Assembly: GCA_903899945.1 (NCBI GenBank)
Contig: CAIULA010000033.1
Location: 1 to 64,000 of the forward strand
Length of the DNA: 64,000 nt
Source: an uncultured Alphaproteobacteria bacterium
GTDB lineage: Bacteria > Pseudomonadota > Alphaproteobacteria > Paracaedibacterales > CAIULA01
Reading direction: 5' to 3'
Each line of letters begins with the position of its first letter. The stretch's first letter is position 1. This document shows, piece after piece, positions 16,575 to 26,937 of the stretch. Below the pieces are notes generated by a model that searched no databases, was not told the DNA's origin, and worked only from the letters and a program-made list of their open reading frames with translations. The translations under genes were made by a program, and so were the position numbers.

Positions 16575-18644
16575 TTAAATTGTTCCTCCATAGAGGTCAT
16601 GATGATAGTTATAGATGCCAAATTGAGACGTTTCAGACTCACGCATACGTTGTGCAGAATTTTCACGCCCTTGTTCAGTTGTTCCCTGAAACATACGTTG
16701 AGTTGTTCCTCCATAGAGGTCATGATGATAGTTATAGATGCCAAATTCAGATGTTTCAGACTCACGCATACGTTGTACAAAATCTTCATGCTCTCGTTCA
16801 GCTGTTTCCTGAAACACACGATGTGACTCTCTTTCAGTTTCATCGGCGGTTTCATCCAGAAGAAGTTGCGTTACCCTTCTTAATTCGACTCGATCGAACG
16901 TTTCTCTGGCTCCAGATCTAGATCGTAGTTCCCTTAAGTAATTAAGGCGATCTCGTTCAGCTGTTTCCTGAAACACACGATGCGCCTCTCTTTCAGTTTC
17001 ATCGGCGGTTTCATCCAGAAGAAGTTGCGTTACCCTTCTTAATTCGGCCTGATTGAATCTTTCTCTGACTGCAAATACAGATCGCAATTCCTTTAATTGA
17101 ATAAGACGTTGATCAGGCGTGTCTCTTAATAACTCTGCTAGTTCCCAATGATATTCTACCGCTTTAGATATATCTTTATAACCTTCTTGATATTTATAAA
17201 TAAAAATTAAACTAAGGAGACTGTTTTTTTTAACCGTTTTGATTTTTTTTATATTTTCATATATGTTGATGGATTTGCTAGTATTTCGAACTATCTCATC
17301 TCCATATAGATAGAGGTTAGCTAAAGAATCAAGATAAGTGAAACGGCTATTTGAATCTTTTGGTTCTGTTTTTAGCTTATCTTTTAATAGAGTCAAAAGC
17401 TTTTCATGGTCTTTAATTCCTTCAGGACCATATTGATAAAGATAGAATAATTTTTTATTCATGATTTCAATCATCCATTTCTCTGAAGAAGGCACTGCTC
17501 TAAGGCTAGACATGATAAGATCATATCCCCTTCTTTGATCCACGTGATCATTTCCATAAACAAGATAATTTAGAAAATTAATTAAGGCTGATTTATAATT
17601 TTCAGGATTAATTTCATCCTTGTGGTCAACAATCCATTTGTAAGCTAGTTTACTTTGTTCAATATTTTGGAGAGGTCCGGGCATGCTGCAAAGAATAGCA
17701 AAATTTAGATAAATTTCAGACAAATCAACGCCGGCAGTTCTGACAACTTCGGCATCTCTTATCAATATTTGATACACTTTTAAAGATGCAAGAGGCCTAT
17801 AAAACTCTGTTCCTTTATAATTGGGATCTTTAAGAAGAGTTGCAAAAGTAATCTGTGCCTTTATTTTTTCTTTACCTTCGCTTTGTCTAATACGCCTGCT
17901 TAAATAATCTCTTCTTAATGTCGCATGCTCTTTTTTAAATCTCTCATCGCTCAAATAGATAGAGGAATCACCATAATTACAAAACTGAAAACTGTATGGA
18001 TCTGGTAAAGTACTCAACCCTTCTTTCAAAATCACCAAGGCTTGATTTAATTTTCCTAAAGTCTCAACTGTACTCTTTAAGGTTATATAGGCTACGTATC
18101 TAAGAAATGGATATTCGGATTTTTTTACCTCATGTAATAAAGTCTCTGCTTCTTCATACATGTCATTTTGAGTTATTTGATATCTCGTTTTTTTGCCCAA
18201 AGTAGCAGCACGAACCAAACTGGTCATCTGTCTAATTACAGTATTGTCGTGGGATATATATCGCTCTAAAAAAGGTTGATACTGAGGATACCAAGGACTG
18301 GACTCTATTGTATTTTTCAAATCGGAAGTCACAAAATAATATGTATAAAGGCCCCTAACTATACTAAATGTGTCTTCTGTAGCTAGAGAATCCAAATTAT
18401 CTTGCATGAATTGGGCAAAATCTGAAGGATTATCTTTTATAAAAGCAAGACGAATTATTGTGTTTCTTGCGGTTTCTTCCATTAAACTTTCTAGCCTTTG
18501 GCTTATCTGTATGGCATCAGATTCCATAGCATAAGAAGAAGCTATAAATTGAAAGCTATTTAACATCTGAATAGCGAAAAAGAAACAAATCACTTTTTTT
18601 ATTATTTTAATCACCAACAAAACATAAAAATTACTATAGATCAT
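16575..18644 (-). CDS. Large secreted protein of unknown function with C-terminal tandem repeats
   Basis: A 689-residue protein with a hydrophobic N-terminal stretch at about residues 8-35 ending near SSYAME, which suggests export. The middle part (about 40-530) is alpha-helical with many Tyr, Leu and Lys and looks like a helical-repeat fold (TPR- or Sel1-like), but I cannot assign clear motifs. The C-terminal 150 residues are built of two repeat types: a 53-residue unit containing RRVTQLLLDETADETE, and a 41-residue unit containing FGIYNYHHDLYGGT, each present twice. There is a 26-residue or so hydrophilic linker between them. No neighbour hints at function. It may be a surface or host-interaction protein. 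Confidence 0.7.
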   Translation of the reverse strand: MIYSNFYVLLVIKIIKKVICFFFAIQMLNSFQFIASSYAMESDAIQISQRLESLMEETARNTIIRLAFIKDNPSDFAQFMQDNLDSLATEDTFSIVRGLYTYYFVTSDLKNTIESSPWYPQYQPFLERYISHDNTVIRQMTSLVRAATLGKKTRYQITQNDMYEEAETLLHEVKKSEYPFLRYVAYITLKSTVETLGKLNQALVILKEGLSTLPDPYSFQFCNYGDSSIYLSDERFKKEHATLRRDYLSRRIRQSEGKEKIKAQITFATLLKDPNYKGTEFYRPLASLKVYQILIRDAEVVRTAGVDLSEIYLNFAILCSMPGPLQNIEQSKLAYKWIVDHKDEINPENYKSALINFLNYLVYGNDHVDQRRGYDLIMSSLRAVPSSEKWMIEIMNKKLFYLYQYGPEGIKDHEKLLTLLKDKLKTEPKDSNSRFTYLDSLANLYLYGDEIVRNTSKSINIYENIKKIKTVKKNSLLSLIFIYKYQEGYKDISKAVEYHWELAELLRDTPDQRLIQLKELRSVFAVRERFNQAELRRVTQLLLDETADETEREAHRVFQETAERDRLNYLRELRSRSGARETFDRVELRRVTQLLLDETADETERESHRVFQETAEREHEDFVQRMRESETSEFGIYNYHHDLYGGTTQRMFQGTTEQGRENSAQRMRESETSQFGIYNYHHDLYGGTI
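16582..16827 (-). repeat. Tandem 123-bp coding repeat, two copies
   Basis: Copies start at 16582 and 16705, period 123 bases or 41 codons, with a few substitutions. They encode the segment with FGIYNYHHDLYGGT followed by a Gln/Arg-rich stretch at the C terminus of the secreted protein. High DNA identity between copies points to recent duplication. Confidence 0.85.
16792..17046 (-). repeat. Direct 159-bp-period coding repeat, two copies
   Basis: A nearly identical 96-base block occurs at 16792-16887 and 16951-17046, 159 bases (53 codons) apart. It encodes RRVTQLLLDETADETE plus the following AERD/ERE segment. The sequence between the conserved blocks is more divergent. Confidence 0.85.
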
Positions 18645-18688
18645 TTGATTATCACAGAATTTATATTCATTTCAATATTAAATTAAGC

Positions 18689-18922
18689 TTACATTCTATC
18701 TCTATACATCTCTTTATAATACTCTAATACATAAACCCTTATGCGGCTGGAAAGGTTACGACGATTAACACCCTCGGCATTGACACTATCCATGTCAATT
18801 TTACCAATAAGGGCCGGAACAGATATCCCTTTTTGGATGCTAATTTCTTTTAGGGCCTGCCAAAATTCTGCTTCTATGAAAATGCTGGTTGAATGGCCTG
18901 AAATAGTAATCGATCTTTTCAT
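18689..18922 (-). CDS. Ribbon-helix-helix protein
   Basis: A 77-residue protein beginning [21 protein letters not shown], the hallmark of the alphaproteobacterial RHH_4-type ribbon-helix-helix family. A strand with alternating residues is followed by two helices (FWQALKEISIQ and SVPALIGKID). Such proteins bind DNA as dimers, though most members of this group are not characterised. The ATG at 18922 overlaps the ispE stop in an ATGA arrangement, which fixes this start over the upstream Met at 18937 and shows translational coupling to ispE. Confidence 0.85.
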   Translation of the reverse strand: MKRSITISGHSTSIFIEAEFWQALKEISIQKGISVPALIGKIDMDSVNAEGVNRRNLSSRIRVYVLEYYKEMYRDRM

Positions 18923-19782
18923 GTCATCACCCACCACTTAGGATGAGACTCTTTTATGGCTTTTCCAGCAGCCATACAATTATCAGGGTTATCATATAAC
19001 CCAAAACAGGTGGCTCCGCTTCCAGACATTCGGGCTAAAAGGCAGCTGGGTGTTTGATTTAATGCTCTTAAAACCTCTGAGATTTCAGGGACCAGTTCAC
19101 GCGCAGCTGAGGTTAAGCTATTTTTTGTTCGTTTAAGAAAAGACAGCAATTGATCCGATGAGGTGGGAGACATGATTGGTTTATCATAAATCTTATCATA
19201 AGCCTTGAAAATACTGGGCGTAGAAACAGCAATTCCGGGATTCACCAAAAGAAGATAAATCTCTTTAAAGTCTTCTTCCCACAAGGCCTCTGGCTTTCCT
19301 TCTTTACCGGTACCATCGATCCAAAAAAAGTTTTGGCCCAAAAGATGATAAGCCAAACACACCGGTATATCAGCTCCTAAAATCGCCGAAGCTTTGATTA
19401 GATTTATTTTTTCAGAATAATTCAAATCAATCCCCCATAAGTCAAGAAGTGCCGCAATAGTAGCCGCTGCATCACTGGACCCGCCGCCAATTCCAGAGGA
19501 AAGAGGTAAGTTTTTCGAAAGTATTACGGATGCCTTTGACTGATCAGGATACAAACCCCCGAGCCATTCGGCCGCTTTTAATACCAGATTGCCTTCTATG
19601 GGTAAGTCTTTTCCAAATTCCCCCTTAACTGTTAAAGAGAACGCATTATTTGCAGCAACCTCGACCTGATCGCCTTTGCCGTAAAAGGTAATTAATGACT
19701 GTAAATAATGAAATCCGGATTCCTCTTTGTGGGTTATTTGAAGCATTAAGTTTATTTTTGCCGGAGCATTGTGTATAGTCAT
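18919..19782 (-). CDS. ispE: 4-diphosphocytidyl-2-C-methyl-D-erythritol kinase
   Basis: A 287-residue GHMP kinase with the N-terminal APAKINLML, the ATP-binding [16 protein letters not shown] and the C-terminal [13 protein letters not shown]. It phosphorylates CDP-methylerythritol in the MEP route to isoprenoids; ispH lies later in the window. The gene starts only 3 bases from the start of the divergent uracil-DNA glycosylase gene, so its promoter must lie inside that gene or the transcript has almost no leader. The RHH gene is coupled downstream. Confidence 0.96.
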   Translation of the reverse strand: MTIHNAPAKINLMLQITHKEESGFHYLQSLITFYGKGDQVEVAANNAFSLTVKGEFGKDLPIEGNLVLKAAEWLGGLYPDQSKASVILSKNLPLSSGIGGGSSDAAATIAALLDLWGIDLNYSEKINLIKASAILGADIPVCLAYHLLGQNFFWIDGTGKEGKPEALWEEDFKEIYLLLVNPGIAVSTPSIFKAYDKIYDKPIMSPTSSDQLLSFLKRTKNSLTSAARELVPEISEVLRALNQTPSCLLARMSGSGATCFGLYDNPDNCMAAGKAIKESHPKWWVMT

Positions 19783-19785
19783 GAC

Positions 19786-20535
19786 ATGAAATCCGATGAT
19801 CTATTTCCTTTATTGCAGTGGTATCATGAAATGGGCGTGGATGTCGCCATTTGTGATGAGCCACAGAATCGTTTTGAAAGCAAAGAACCTGTAAAGCGAG
19901 CACATACACACACAGAAACAACCGCTATGGCGCCTTCCAATCCATCAACTAGCCATCCTGCTTATAGCTGCCAAACCCTTGAGGAGCTGCGTCAAGCGAT
20001 GATGAGTTTCAACGGTTGTGCCCTTAAAGAAACAGCCATGAATTTGGTGTTCGCTGATGGCAACCCAAAGGCATCTGTGATGCTTATAGGCGAAGCACCT
20101 GGAGCGGATGAGGATAGACAAGGCTTAGCCTTCGTGGGTCAAAGTGGGCAATTATTGGACAAAGTTTTAGCTTCCGTTGGCCTTGATCGCACCAAAGTTT
20201 ATATTAGCAACATCATTCCTTGGCGTCCGCCTGGTAACAGACCGCCCACAACGGCCGAAGTTGCGGCTTGTCAGCCGTTTATCGAGCGGCACATTGAATT
20301 GGTGAATCCAAAAATATTAGTACTACTCGGCGGAGTTGCAGCCAAGACGTTACTAGGGACAGCTGAAGGGATTGTTAAACTAAGGGGTAAATGGCAAAGC
20401 TACCAGCCAACACCAACAAGTCCCGTTATTAAAACGATTGCAACATTTCACCCGGCCTACCTTTTGCGTTCCCCCGGACAAAAGGCCATGGTGTGGCGCG
20501 ATTTTTTAACGATTGAGAAAGAGCTGAAGTTATAA
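19786..20535 (+). CDS. Uracil-DNA glycosylase, family 4
   Basis: From the ATG at 19786 the protein has 249 residues. It shows [18 protein letters not shown], the catalytic-pocket motif [20 protein letters not shown] and the C-terminal FHPAYLLR, all typical of family 4 enzymes that remove uracil from DNA and often carry an iron-sulfur cluster. About 60 Ser/Thr/His-rich residues precede the domain, a spacing common in alphaproteobacteria. The frame runs back to a GTG at 19771, which would overlap ispE. It is divergent from ispE with starts 3 bases apart. Confidence 0.92.
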   Translation: MKSDDLFPLLQWYHEMGVDVAICDEPQNRFESKEPVKRAHTHTETTAMAPSNPSTSHPAYSCQTLEELRQAMMSFNGCALKETAMNLVFADGNPKASVMLIGEAPGADEDRQGLAFVGQSGQLLDKVLASVGLDRTKVYISNIIPWRPPGNRPPTTAEVAACQPFIERHIELVNPKILVLLGGVAAKTLLGTAEGIVKLRGKWQSYQPTPTSPVIKTIATFHPAYLLRSPGQKAMVWRDFLTIEKELKL

Positions 20536-20587
20536 TCTCTTTAGTTTTTTTGTCTAGATATGTTAGTTTATTGTTCACTTTAAATAA

Positions 20588-21613
<1,026 letters not shown>

Positions 21614-21695
21614 AAGATGGCTTAAGTTTTTAAGGCTATTTTATACAGTTGAATAAAAATATTGACTGATTTGCGTGACATGTTGGAGCTGGGTA

Positions 21696-21724
21696 TTGAC
21701 TTTTTTATAAAAATTACATATTTT
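21696..21724 (+). promoter_or_regulatory. Promoter of the toxin-antitoxin operon
   Basis: TTGACT at 21696-21701 and TATTTT at 21719-21724 are 17 bases apart, 40 bases before the antitoxin ATG. A short TACGTA palindrome at 21724-21729 overlaps the start region and could be part of the antitoxin operator, as such operons are normally self-repressed. Confidence 0.5.
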
Positions 21725-21761
21725 ACGTATATACCCCTTTTTAAATTTGGGAGTGCCAGAT

Positions 21762-21992
21762 ATGCACATTTCTTCCACAGAACTTAACAGACGACCCGGT
21801 GCTGTTTTAGAAGCAGCCATAAGAGAGCCTGTTGTTATCGAGAAATCTGGACACCCTTCTGTAGTGATGGTTTCTTACCAGCATTATCAAGAACTTGAGG
21901 ATGCATTTTGGGGAACATTAGCAGAAACTTTGGAAAAAACAGCTGAGTGGGAATCTGCCGAAGAAAGCTTAAGTTTCTTAAAGAAAAGTTAG
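21762..21992 (+). CDS. Antitoxin of the Phd/YefM family
   Basis: A 76-residue protein starting MHISSTELNRRPGAVLE; the STELNRRPG block with AAIREPVVIEKSGHPSVVMVS and YQHYQELED is the Phd/YefM DNA-binding fold. The C-terminal tail (KTAEWESAEESLSFLKK) would wrap the toxin. The ATG at 21762 is preferred over the TTG at 21747. The toxin gene starts 3 bases after its stop. A 17-bp-spaced promoter lies upstream. Confidence 0.9.
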   Translation: MHISSTELNRRPGAVLEAAIREPVVIEKSGHPSVVMVSYQHYQELEDAFWGTLAETLEKTAEWESAEESLSFLKKS

Positions 21993-21995
21993 TGA

Positions 21996-22277
21996 ATGCA
22001 CGAAATTATTCTTGATAAGAGGGTTATTAAGTTTATAAAAACACTCCCTGAAAAACATCAAAGGCAGCTTAAAAAATATATTTTAAGCTTTGTAGAAGAG
22101 CCGATACCCCATGATTCTAAGATCTTAAAAGATTACGAACCTTATAGACGAGGTGATTGCGGTGAGTATCGCATTGTCTATCGTTTAGCTCAATCAGAAA
22201 AGAAGATATACGTTATTTTAGTTGGAAAAAGAAACGGCGGAGAAGTGTACCAGCAACTTAAGATGCTTTTGGCTTAA
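21996..22277 (+). CDS. RelE/ParE-family toxin
   Basis: Ninety-three residues with the family features: KRVIKFIKTLPEKHQRQLKKYI helices, the LKDYEPYRRGDCGEYRIVYRL core strand and a C-terminal KRNGGEVYQQLKML. RelE toxins cleave mRNA in the ribosome, ParE toxins act on gyrase; the order antitoxin-toxin and the Phd-type partner fit either. It is probably intact because key basic residues (RRGDCGEYRIVYR) are kept. The following lipoprotein gene starts 19 bases after the stop, so the two may be cotranscribed. Confidence 0.88.
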   Translation: MHEIILDKRVIKFIKTLPEKHQRQLKKYILSFVEEPIPHDSKILKDYEPYRRGDCGEYRIVYRLAQSEKKIYVILVGKRNGGEVYQQLKMLLA

Positions 22278-22296
22278 AAAGCTTTTAAAGAACAGT

Positions 22297-23049
22297 ATGT
22301 TTATAAAGAATTTATCGTTTTTAACTATATGTTTAGCTTTATCGAGCTGTACATCGACTAAAATTCAGGATTTTAGTAACAAGAGTTTGTCTCTAGAAAA
22401 GGCTTGCGCATCGGGAGATGAAATCCGTACAAACGCTAAGGGCGAAAAATACTATGAAGAAGCCAGATTCAAAAAACCCGATATTAATAAAAGTTTCTAT
22501 TTTATTCGTCATGGACAAACTGATTTAAACATAAATGGTATTGCTCCCCGGGATCTTGATTTGCAAGTGCCACTTAATGAAGAGGGCAAGTCTCAGGCAG
22601 CAAGAGCAGCCAAATTATTAAAGAATAAAGGTATAAAAATAATCGTTGTTAGCCCGCTAATCCGAGCCAAACAAACTGCTGAGATACTTAACAAAGAGCT
22701 AAATGTACCAATAATTTACGATTATGGGCTGAAAGAGGCAAACTGGGGGATAAAAGAAGGCGAAGATCTTAATAAAGCAAGCGAACATAAAAAACTCTGG
22801 CGAAAAGGAAATTTTATTCCAGGCGCTGAAAGCCTATATCTTTTGCAGACTCGTATCCATAAAACGATTGTTGATATTGTCAACAAATATGACAATATCT
22901 TGATTGTTGGTCACAGTGTATTTTATGGCAATTTGGTTTTGCTTCTAAACGGTGAATATGCAAAAGGAGAAAATGCTGTACCATACTATTTTGAACCCAT
23001 TTCTGATAAGAGTAGCAAAGATTTGTATAAGATTACTCCTTTAATGTAA
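22297..23049 (+). CDS. Histidine-phosphatase-family lipoprotein
   Basis: From the ATG at 22297 the protein has 250 residues. It begins with a signal peptide ending in the lipobox LSSC, so the mature protein is probably lipid-anchored. The catalytic RHG motif is in FYFIRHGQTDLN, and the second conserved His is in IVGHSVFYGN, with VSPLIRAKQTAEIL between. This is the phosphoglycerate-mutase-like fold, here exported, so it probably acts on small phosphates or sugar phosphates in the envelope. The frame is open further upstream inside the toxin gene, which is not the start. Confidence 0.85.
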   Translation: MFIKNLSFLTICLALSSCTSTKIQDFSNKSLSLEKACASGDEIRTNAKGEKYYEEARFKKPDINKSFYFIRHGQTDLNINGIAPRDLDLQVPLNEEGKSQAARAAKLLKNKGIKIIVVSPLIRAKQTAEILNKELNVPIIYDYGLKEANWGIKEGEDLNKASEHKKLWRKGNFIPGAESLYLLQTRIHKTIVDIVNKYDNILIVGHSVFYGNLVLLLNGEYAKGENAVPYYFEPISDKSSKDLYKITPLM

Positions 23050-23202
23050 TTTAGCATTGGATCAATTATTCTGGAATGGTTTGTTGTATTTTGTAGCGGC
23101 CACCTTTCAACTAAAGTCAATAAATCCGATGGGACATTTTAAAATTTGCCGGAAATAAGCCGTCTTATGTATCCTAAAAGTGGCACTAAATAAGGAGGCA
23201 TG

Positions 23203-23424
23203 ATGATAAAAGGTGAATTTTACAAAAGCTTAGAGGAATTATACGAACAGGCTTTCTGCAAAGATCGTCTTGAAATTGCTTTGAAAGTCAGACAATTTCA
23301 GGCCAGTCTTATGGGGTTGATTCCTTCAAAATCTAGAAAGGTTCCCAAATTAGAAGAACTTACTGATGCTGAAATTGATGAATTCCTTGAAAAATGCACA
23401 GAGGTTGATAGTAGGATGATATAA
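23203..23424 (+). CDS. Small protein of unknown function
   Basis: A 73-residue protein that is mostly charged and helical, with no cysteine pair, membrane segment or known motif; the second half (LEELTDAEIDEFLEKCTEVDS) is acidic. Its translation signal is very strong, TAAGGAGG directly before tandem ATG codons at 23200 and 23203; the second leaves a better gap. It is not part of an obvious operon; the next gene is on the other strand. The good ribosome site makes a real gene likely. Confidence 0.6.
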   Translation: MIKGEFYKSLEELYEQAFCKDRLEIALKVRQFQASLMGLIPSKSRKVPKLEELTDAEIDEFLEKCTEVDSRMI

Positions 23425-23466
23425 AATGATTGTGCATTTTTCGTCATTAATGGCGCGATATTAGCA

Positions 23467-23970
23467 TTACTCTCTAAAGATTGCCTGATCCTCAATATCT
23501 TCTTTTTTTGCTTCAATGACAAAAGGCAGCCACTTATTTTTTGCAAAGAGATAAAATAAGAAAGTCTGAACAATAAAGAAAAAAGCATAAAATGTACCAA
23601 AGATAAATCCTGCTAGCATTGACACGCCTAGATAGACTAAAACCTTTTTAAGATAGCCTCTTTCCCATATTGACTCAGGTTCTGATATTAACCACCTTAC
23701 TGACAAAGTTTCAAACTGTTTAGAGGCTAGCTTTTTAAATAGATAAAGAGTGATGGTTACCCCAAGCAAGAGGATTAAAGGCAGAGTCAATAAGATTGCA
23801 AAAACACAAACCATCACCGATTTTGTCGACAGAAATATTGCGAAATATAAACCCACAACAGGCACACAAACTAATATCCACCCTAAAAGGGATCTCCACC
23901 AATACGCCCAATAAAAAAGTAGGATGGCAAAAACTTCATCCTGATTTTTTGGCTGAAAATTAATCTGCAT
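23467..23970 (-). CDS. Membrane protein of unknown function
   Basis: A 167-residue protein with three to four hydrophobic segments at about residues 24-48, 53-80 and 110-140 and polar ends. No domain recognised. It starts 30 bases after secA and is separated from it by secA's terminator, so it is probably transcribed on its own. The N-terminal part contains WAYWWRSLLGW, a Trp-rich amphipathic stretch. Confidence 0.7.
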   Translation of the reverse strand: MQINFQPKNQDEVFAILLFYWAYWWRSLLGWILVCVPVVGLYFAIFLSTKSVMVCVFAILLTLPLILLLGVTITLYLFKKLASKQFETLSVRWLISEPESIWERGYLKKVLVYLGVSMLAGFIFGTFYAFFFIVQTFLFYLFAKNKWLPFVIEAKKEDIEDQAIFRE

Positions 23971-23984
23971 ATGATTTCTCTCAA

Positions 23985-24015
23985 GAAAAACAGAGACAGC
24001 TTACACCGTCTCTGT
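23985..24015 (-). terminator. Rho-independent terminator of secA
   Basis: On the minus strand ACAGAGAC pairs with GTCTCTGT over 8 bases with a 10-base loop and is followed by a run of T (the A-run at 23986-23990 on the + strand). The secA stop codon lies within the loop. Confidence 0.85.
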
Positions 24016-26742
24016 GCTCAATTCTCCATGGCAGTGTTTATATTTTTTACCAGATCCACAAGGACAAAGTGCATTACGTAAAACCTTACCCCACGTTGTT
24101 GGATCTTTGGGGTCAAGCTCTACAACTTTTTTACGAGTTACCTTTGATTTCGCCTTTTTTGTCACATCCTTTGGCTCTGAATTGTCTTCGTTCCAATCCG
24201 GTAATACTTCTTCCGTAGAACTAAAATCTACATTCGGCAGGATGCTTTCTAGTACAATGCTATTGGCTTCATGCGTGTCAAAATGAGAAAGAACGCCAAT
24301 ATATTCAGATTTTAATTGATGCAGCATGTATTGAAATAAATTAAATGCTTCACGTTTGTATTCATTTAATGGATTGTTTTGCGCATAAGCCCTAAGGTTA
24401 ATTCCCTGGCGTAAATGATCCAACCCCAAAAGATGATCTTTCCATGCTTGGTCTAAAAGTCTTAACAAAAGAGTCTTTTCAGCCAGCCTCATCATTGAAG
24501 CAGTGTATTTCTCTTCTTTTTGAGCAAAATGAGCAAAAACCCTATTTCTAATACGGTGACGGAGTTCAGTCTCACTAATGCCTTCCTCGTGAGCCCATTC
24601 TTCTAAAGGAATATCAAGGGCAAACAGACGAACACATTCCGCGTGAAACCCTTTTATATCCCATTGGTCAGCAATAACAGCTTCAGAAGCATGCATTCTA
24701 ACAACGTTTTCAATAACCTCTTCTTTGATTTCGTTGACCATTTCAGAGATATCATCCGATTGCATCAATTCACGGCGTTGCTCGTAAATGATTTTTCTTT
24801 GATCATTCATTACGTCGTCATAGCGCAACAAATGCTTACGAATATCAAAGTTTCTTGCTTCGACCTTTTGTTGAGCACGCTCTAACGCTTTGCTGATCCA
24901 TGTATGCGATATAGCTTCGCCTTCTTGAACACCTAACTTACGTAACATGCCCTCCAATTTCTCAGATCCGAAAATGCGCATTAGATCGTCTTCAATAGAA
25001 ATAAAGAACTTAGAGGCGCCTGGGTCACCTTGACGACCGGAACGACCACGCAGCTGGTTATCGATACGTCTGCTTTCGTGGCGTTCGGTACCAATTACAT
25101 ATAATCCGCCAGCTTCTTTGACAATTGCTTGATTGGCTTCAATTTCAGCTTTAATTTCTGCAATTTCTTTATCACGGGCTGTGCCAGGTTCCATATTGCC
25201 AAGTTGGTGTTCTATTCGCATTTCAAGGTTACCGCCCAGCTTAATGTCTGTACCGCGACCTGCCATATTGGTCGCAATCGTTACAGCTCCGGGGCCGCCG
25301 GCGTCAGCAATAATATAAGCTTCTTGTTCGTGATAACGCGCGTTCAAAACTTTGTGAGGAATTTTCGCTTGTTTCAATAAATCTGCCAAAAGTTCTGACT
25401 TTTCGATGCTGACTGTTCCAACCAAAACAGGTTGTTTGCGAGATTGGCATTCCTTTATTTGATCAATAACTGCTTTATATTTTTCCATTGCAGTCAGATA
25501 AACTTCATCCTCATGATCTTTACGGAGCACAGGAACATTAGGTGGGATTTCAATGCTATGAAGATTATAGATTTCTTCAAATTCATTGGCTTCGGTAATA
25601 GCTGATCCTGACATACCGGCCAGTTTTGGATACAGTCTGAAAAAGTTTTGATAAGTAATGGAAGCTAAGGTTTGGTTTTCCATTTCAATTGTAACTTTTT
25701 CTTTGGCTTCAAGCGCTTGATGAAGGCCCTCAGAGTAACGTCTACCTTCCATCATGCGGCCTGTAAATTCATCGATGATAATCACCTGATTATCTTTCAC
25801 GATATAATCAACATCGCGACTAAAAATCTTGTGAGCGCGTAAAGCAGAGTTCACATGGTGAACAACACTGATGTTTTGGACATCATAAAGACCATTGCCC
25901 TTAATTAAATCACGTTCAAAAAGGAGTTTCTCTAATTTTTCAACCCCAGACTCAGTCAAAGTCACTGAGCGCTGTTTTTCGTCTTTTTCAAAATCTTCAT
26001 CTGAAAGATACGGAATCAATATATCAATTTGCCCATAAAGATCGGATGAGTTTTCAGCGGGTCCAGAAATAATAAGAGGAGTTCTGGCCTCGTCAATTAA
26101 AATACTGTCAACTTCATCGACAATTGCATAATTGAATGGTCTCATGACCATTTCACTAAGACGGAACTTCATGTTATCGCGTAAATAATCGAAACCAAAT
26201 TCATGGTTGGTTCCATACGTAACATCCGCGCCATAAGCACTGCGTCGTTGGCTATCACTTAAACCATGAACGATACAACCGACCTTCAGCCCTAAAAATT
26301 CATAAAGTTGCCCCATCCAACTAGAGTCACGTGTCGCCAAATAATCGTTGACAGTTACAACATGAACGCCTTTTCCAGATAAAGCATTTAGATAAACAGG
26401 TAAAGTTGCAACAAGGGTTTTTCCTTCACCGGTTTTCATTTCTGAAATCATACCGTTATGCAAAACCATACCGCCAATTAGCTGAACATCAAAAGGACGC
26501 ATTCCCAAAACACGTTTGGATGCTTCACGTACAGTTGCAAAGGCTTCTACAAGAATATCATCCAGTGTTTCGCCTTTTTCTAAACGTTCTTTAAAAAGTA
26601 CAGTACGCTCTTGCAGATCCTTATCGCTTAAGGCGCTGAGTTGAGTTTCTAGTGCACCAATGAGCTTTGCTGTTTTTGCATATTTCTTAACAACACGATC
26701 ATTGGCTGATCCAAAAAAATTTCTTATGACTGACGTGAGCAT
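24001..26742 (-). CDS. secA: Preprotein translocase ATPase SecA
   Basis: A 913-residue motor protein. The N-terminal DEAD-like motor has Walker A MKTGEGKT near residue 100 and [15 protein letters not shown]; the second half has the helicase motif [13 protein letters not shown] and the [13 protein letters not shown] motif. The C terminus carries the zinc-binding SEC-C motif [14 protein letters not shown], which contacts SecB or ribosomes. It drives Sec-dependent export of the many signal-peptide proteins in this window. Monocistronic, with a terminator overlapping the stop codon, and divergent from the parvulin gene at 26938. Confidence 0.97.
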   Translation of the reverse strand: MLTSVIRNFFGSANDRVVKKYAKTAKLIGALETQLSALSDKDLQERTVLFKERLEKGETLDDILVEAFATVREASKRVLGMRPFDVQLIGGMVLHNGMISEMKTGEGKTLVATLPVYLNALSGKGVHVVTVNDYLATRDSSWMGQLYEFLGLKVGCIVHGLSDSQRRSAYGADVTYGTNHEFGFDYLRDNMKFRLSEMVMRPFNYAIVDEVDSILIDEARTPLIISGPAENSSDLYGQIDILIPYLSDEDFEKDEKQRSVTLTESGVEKLEKLLFERDLIKGNGLYDVQNISVVHHVNSALRAHKIFSRDVDYIVKDNQVIIIDEFTGRMMEGRRYSEGLHQALEAKEKVTIEMENQTLASITYQNFFRLYPKLAGMSGSAITEANEFEEIYNLHSIEIPPNVPVLRKDHEDEVYLTAMEKYKAVIDQIKECQSRKQPVLVGTVSIEKSELLADLLKQAKIPHKVLNARYHEQEAYIIADAGGPGAVTIATNMAGRGTDIKLGGNLEMRIEHQLGNMEPGTARDKEIAEIKAEIEANQAIVKEAGGLYVIGTERHESRRIDNQLRGRSGRQGDPGASKFFISIEDDLMRIFGSEKLEGMLRKLGVQEGEAISHTWISKALERAQQKVEARNFDIRKHLLRYDDVMNDQRKIIYEQRRELMQSDDISEMVNEIKEEVIENVVRMHASEAVIADQWDIKGFHAECVRLFALDIPLEEWAHEEGISETELRHRIRNRVFAHFAQKEEKYTASMMRLAEKTLLLRLLDQAWKDHLLGLDHLRQGINLRAYAQNNPLNEYKREAFNLFQYMLHQLKSEYIGVLSHFDTHEANSIVLESILPNVDFSSTEEVLPDWNEDNSEPKDVTKKAKSKVTRKKVVELDPKDPTTWGKVLRNALCPCGSGKKYKHCHGELSTETV

Positions 26743-26937
26743 TTAGAATCCTTAAAAAATGAACAAAAAGATGTGGAATTTTTGTAATTATCGCACATAT
26801 AAGTTACAGAGTACCGAAAATACTGGAAAAATTCTAGAGTTTCGTGCGGTTTAATATAAACAGAGAGAATGGAAGCTTGATAAATTTTGTATTTTATCGT
26901 ACTCAAGCAGTATCAATTTAGTTTTAAGGATTTATTC

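Noticed and set aside
16580-16921. Repeated + strand frames, resembling repeat proteins
   Set aside because: They mirror the coding repeats of the minus-strand secreted protein. The repeats are coding, spaced 41 and 53 codons, and too few and too long to be a CRISPR array.
23050-23199. Words such as GCGGCCACCTTTCAAC and AAGTGGCAC that recall ends of IS21-type elements
   Set aside because: No transposase fragment lies near and the words are too short to support an insertion sequence.
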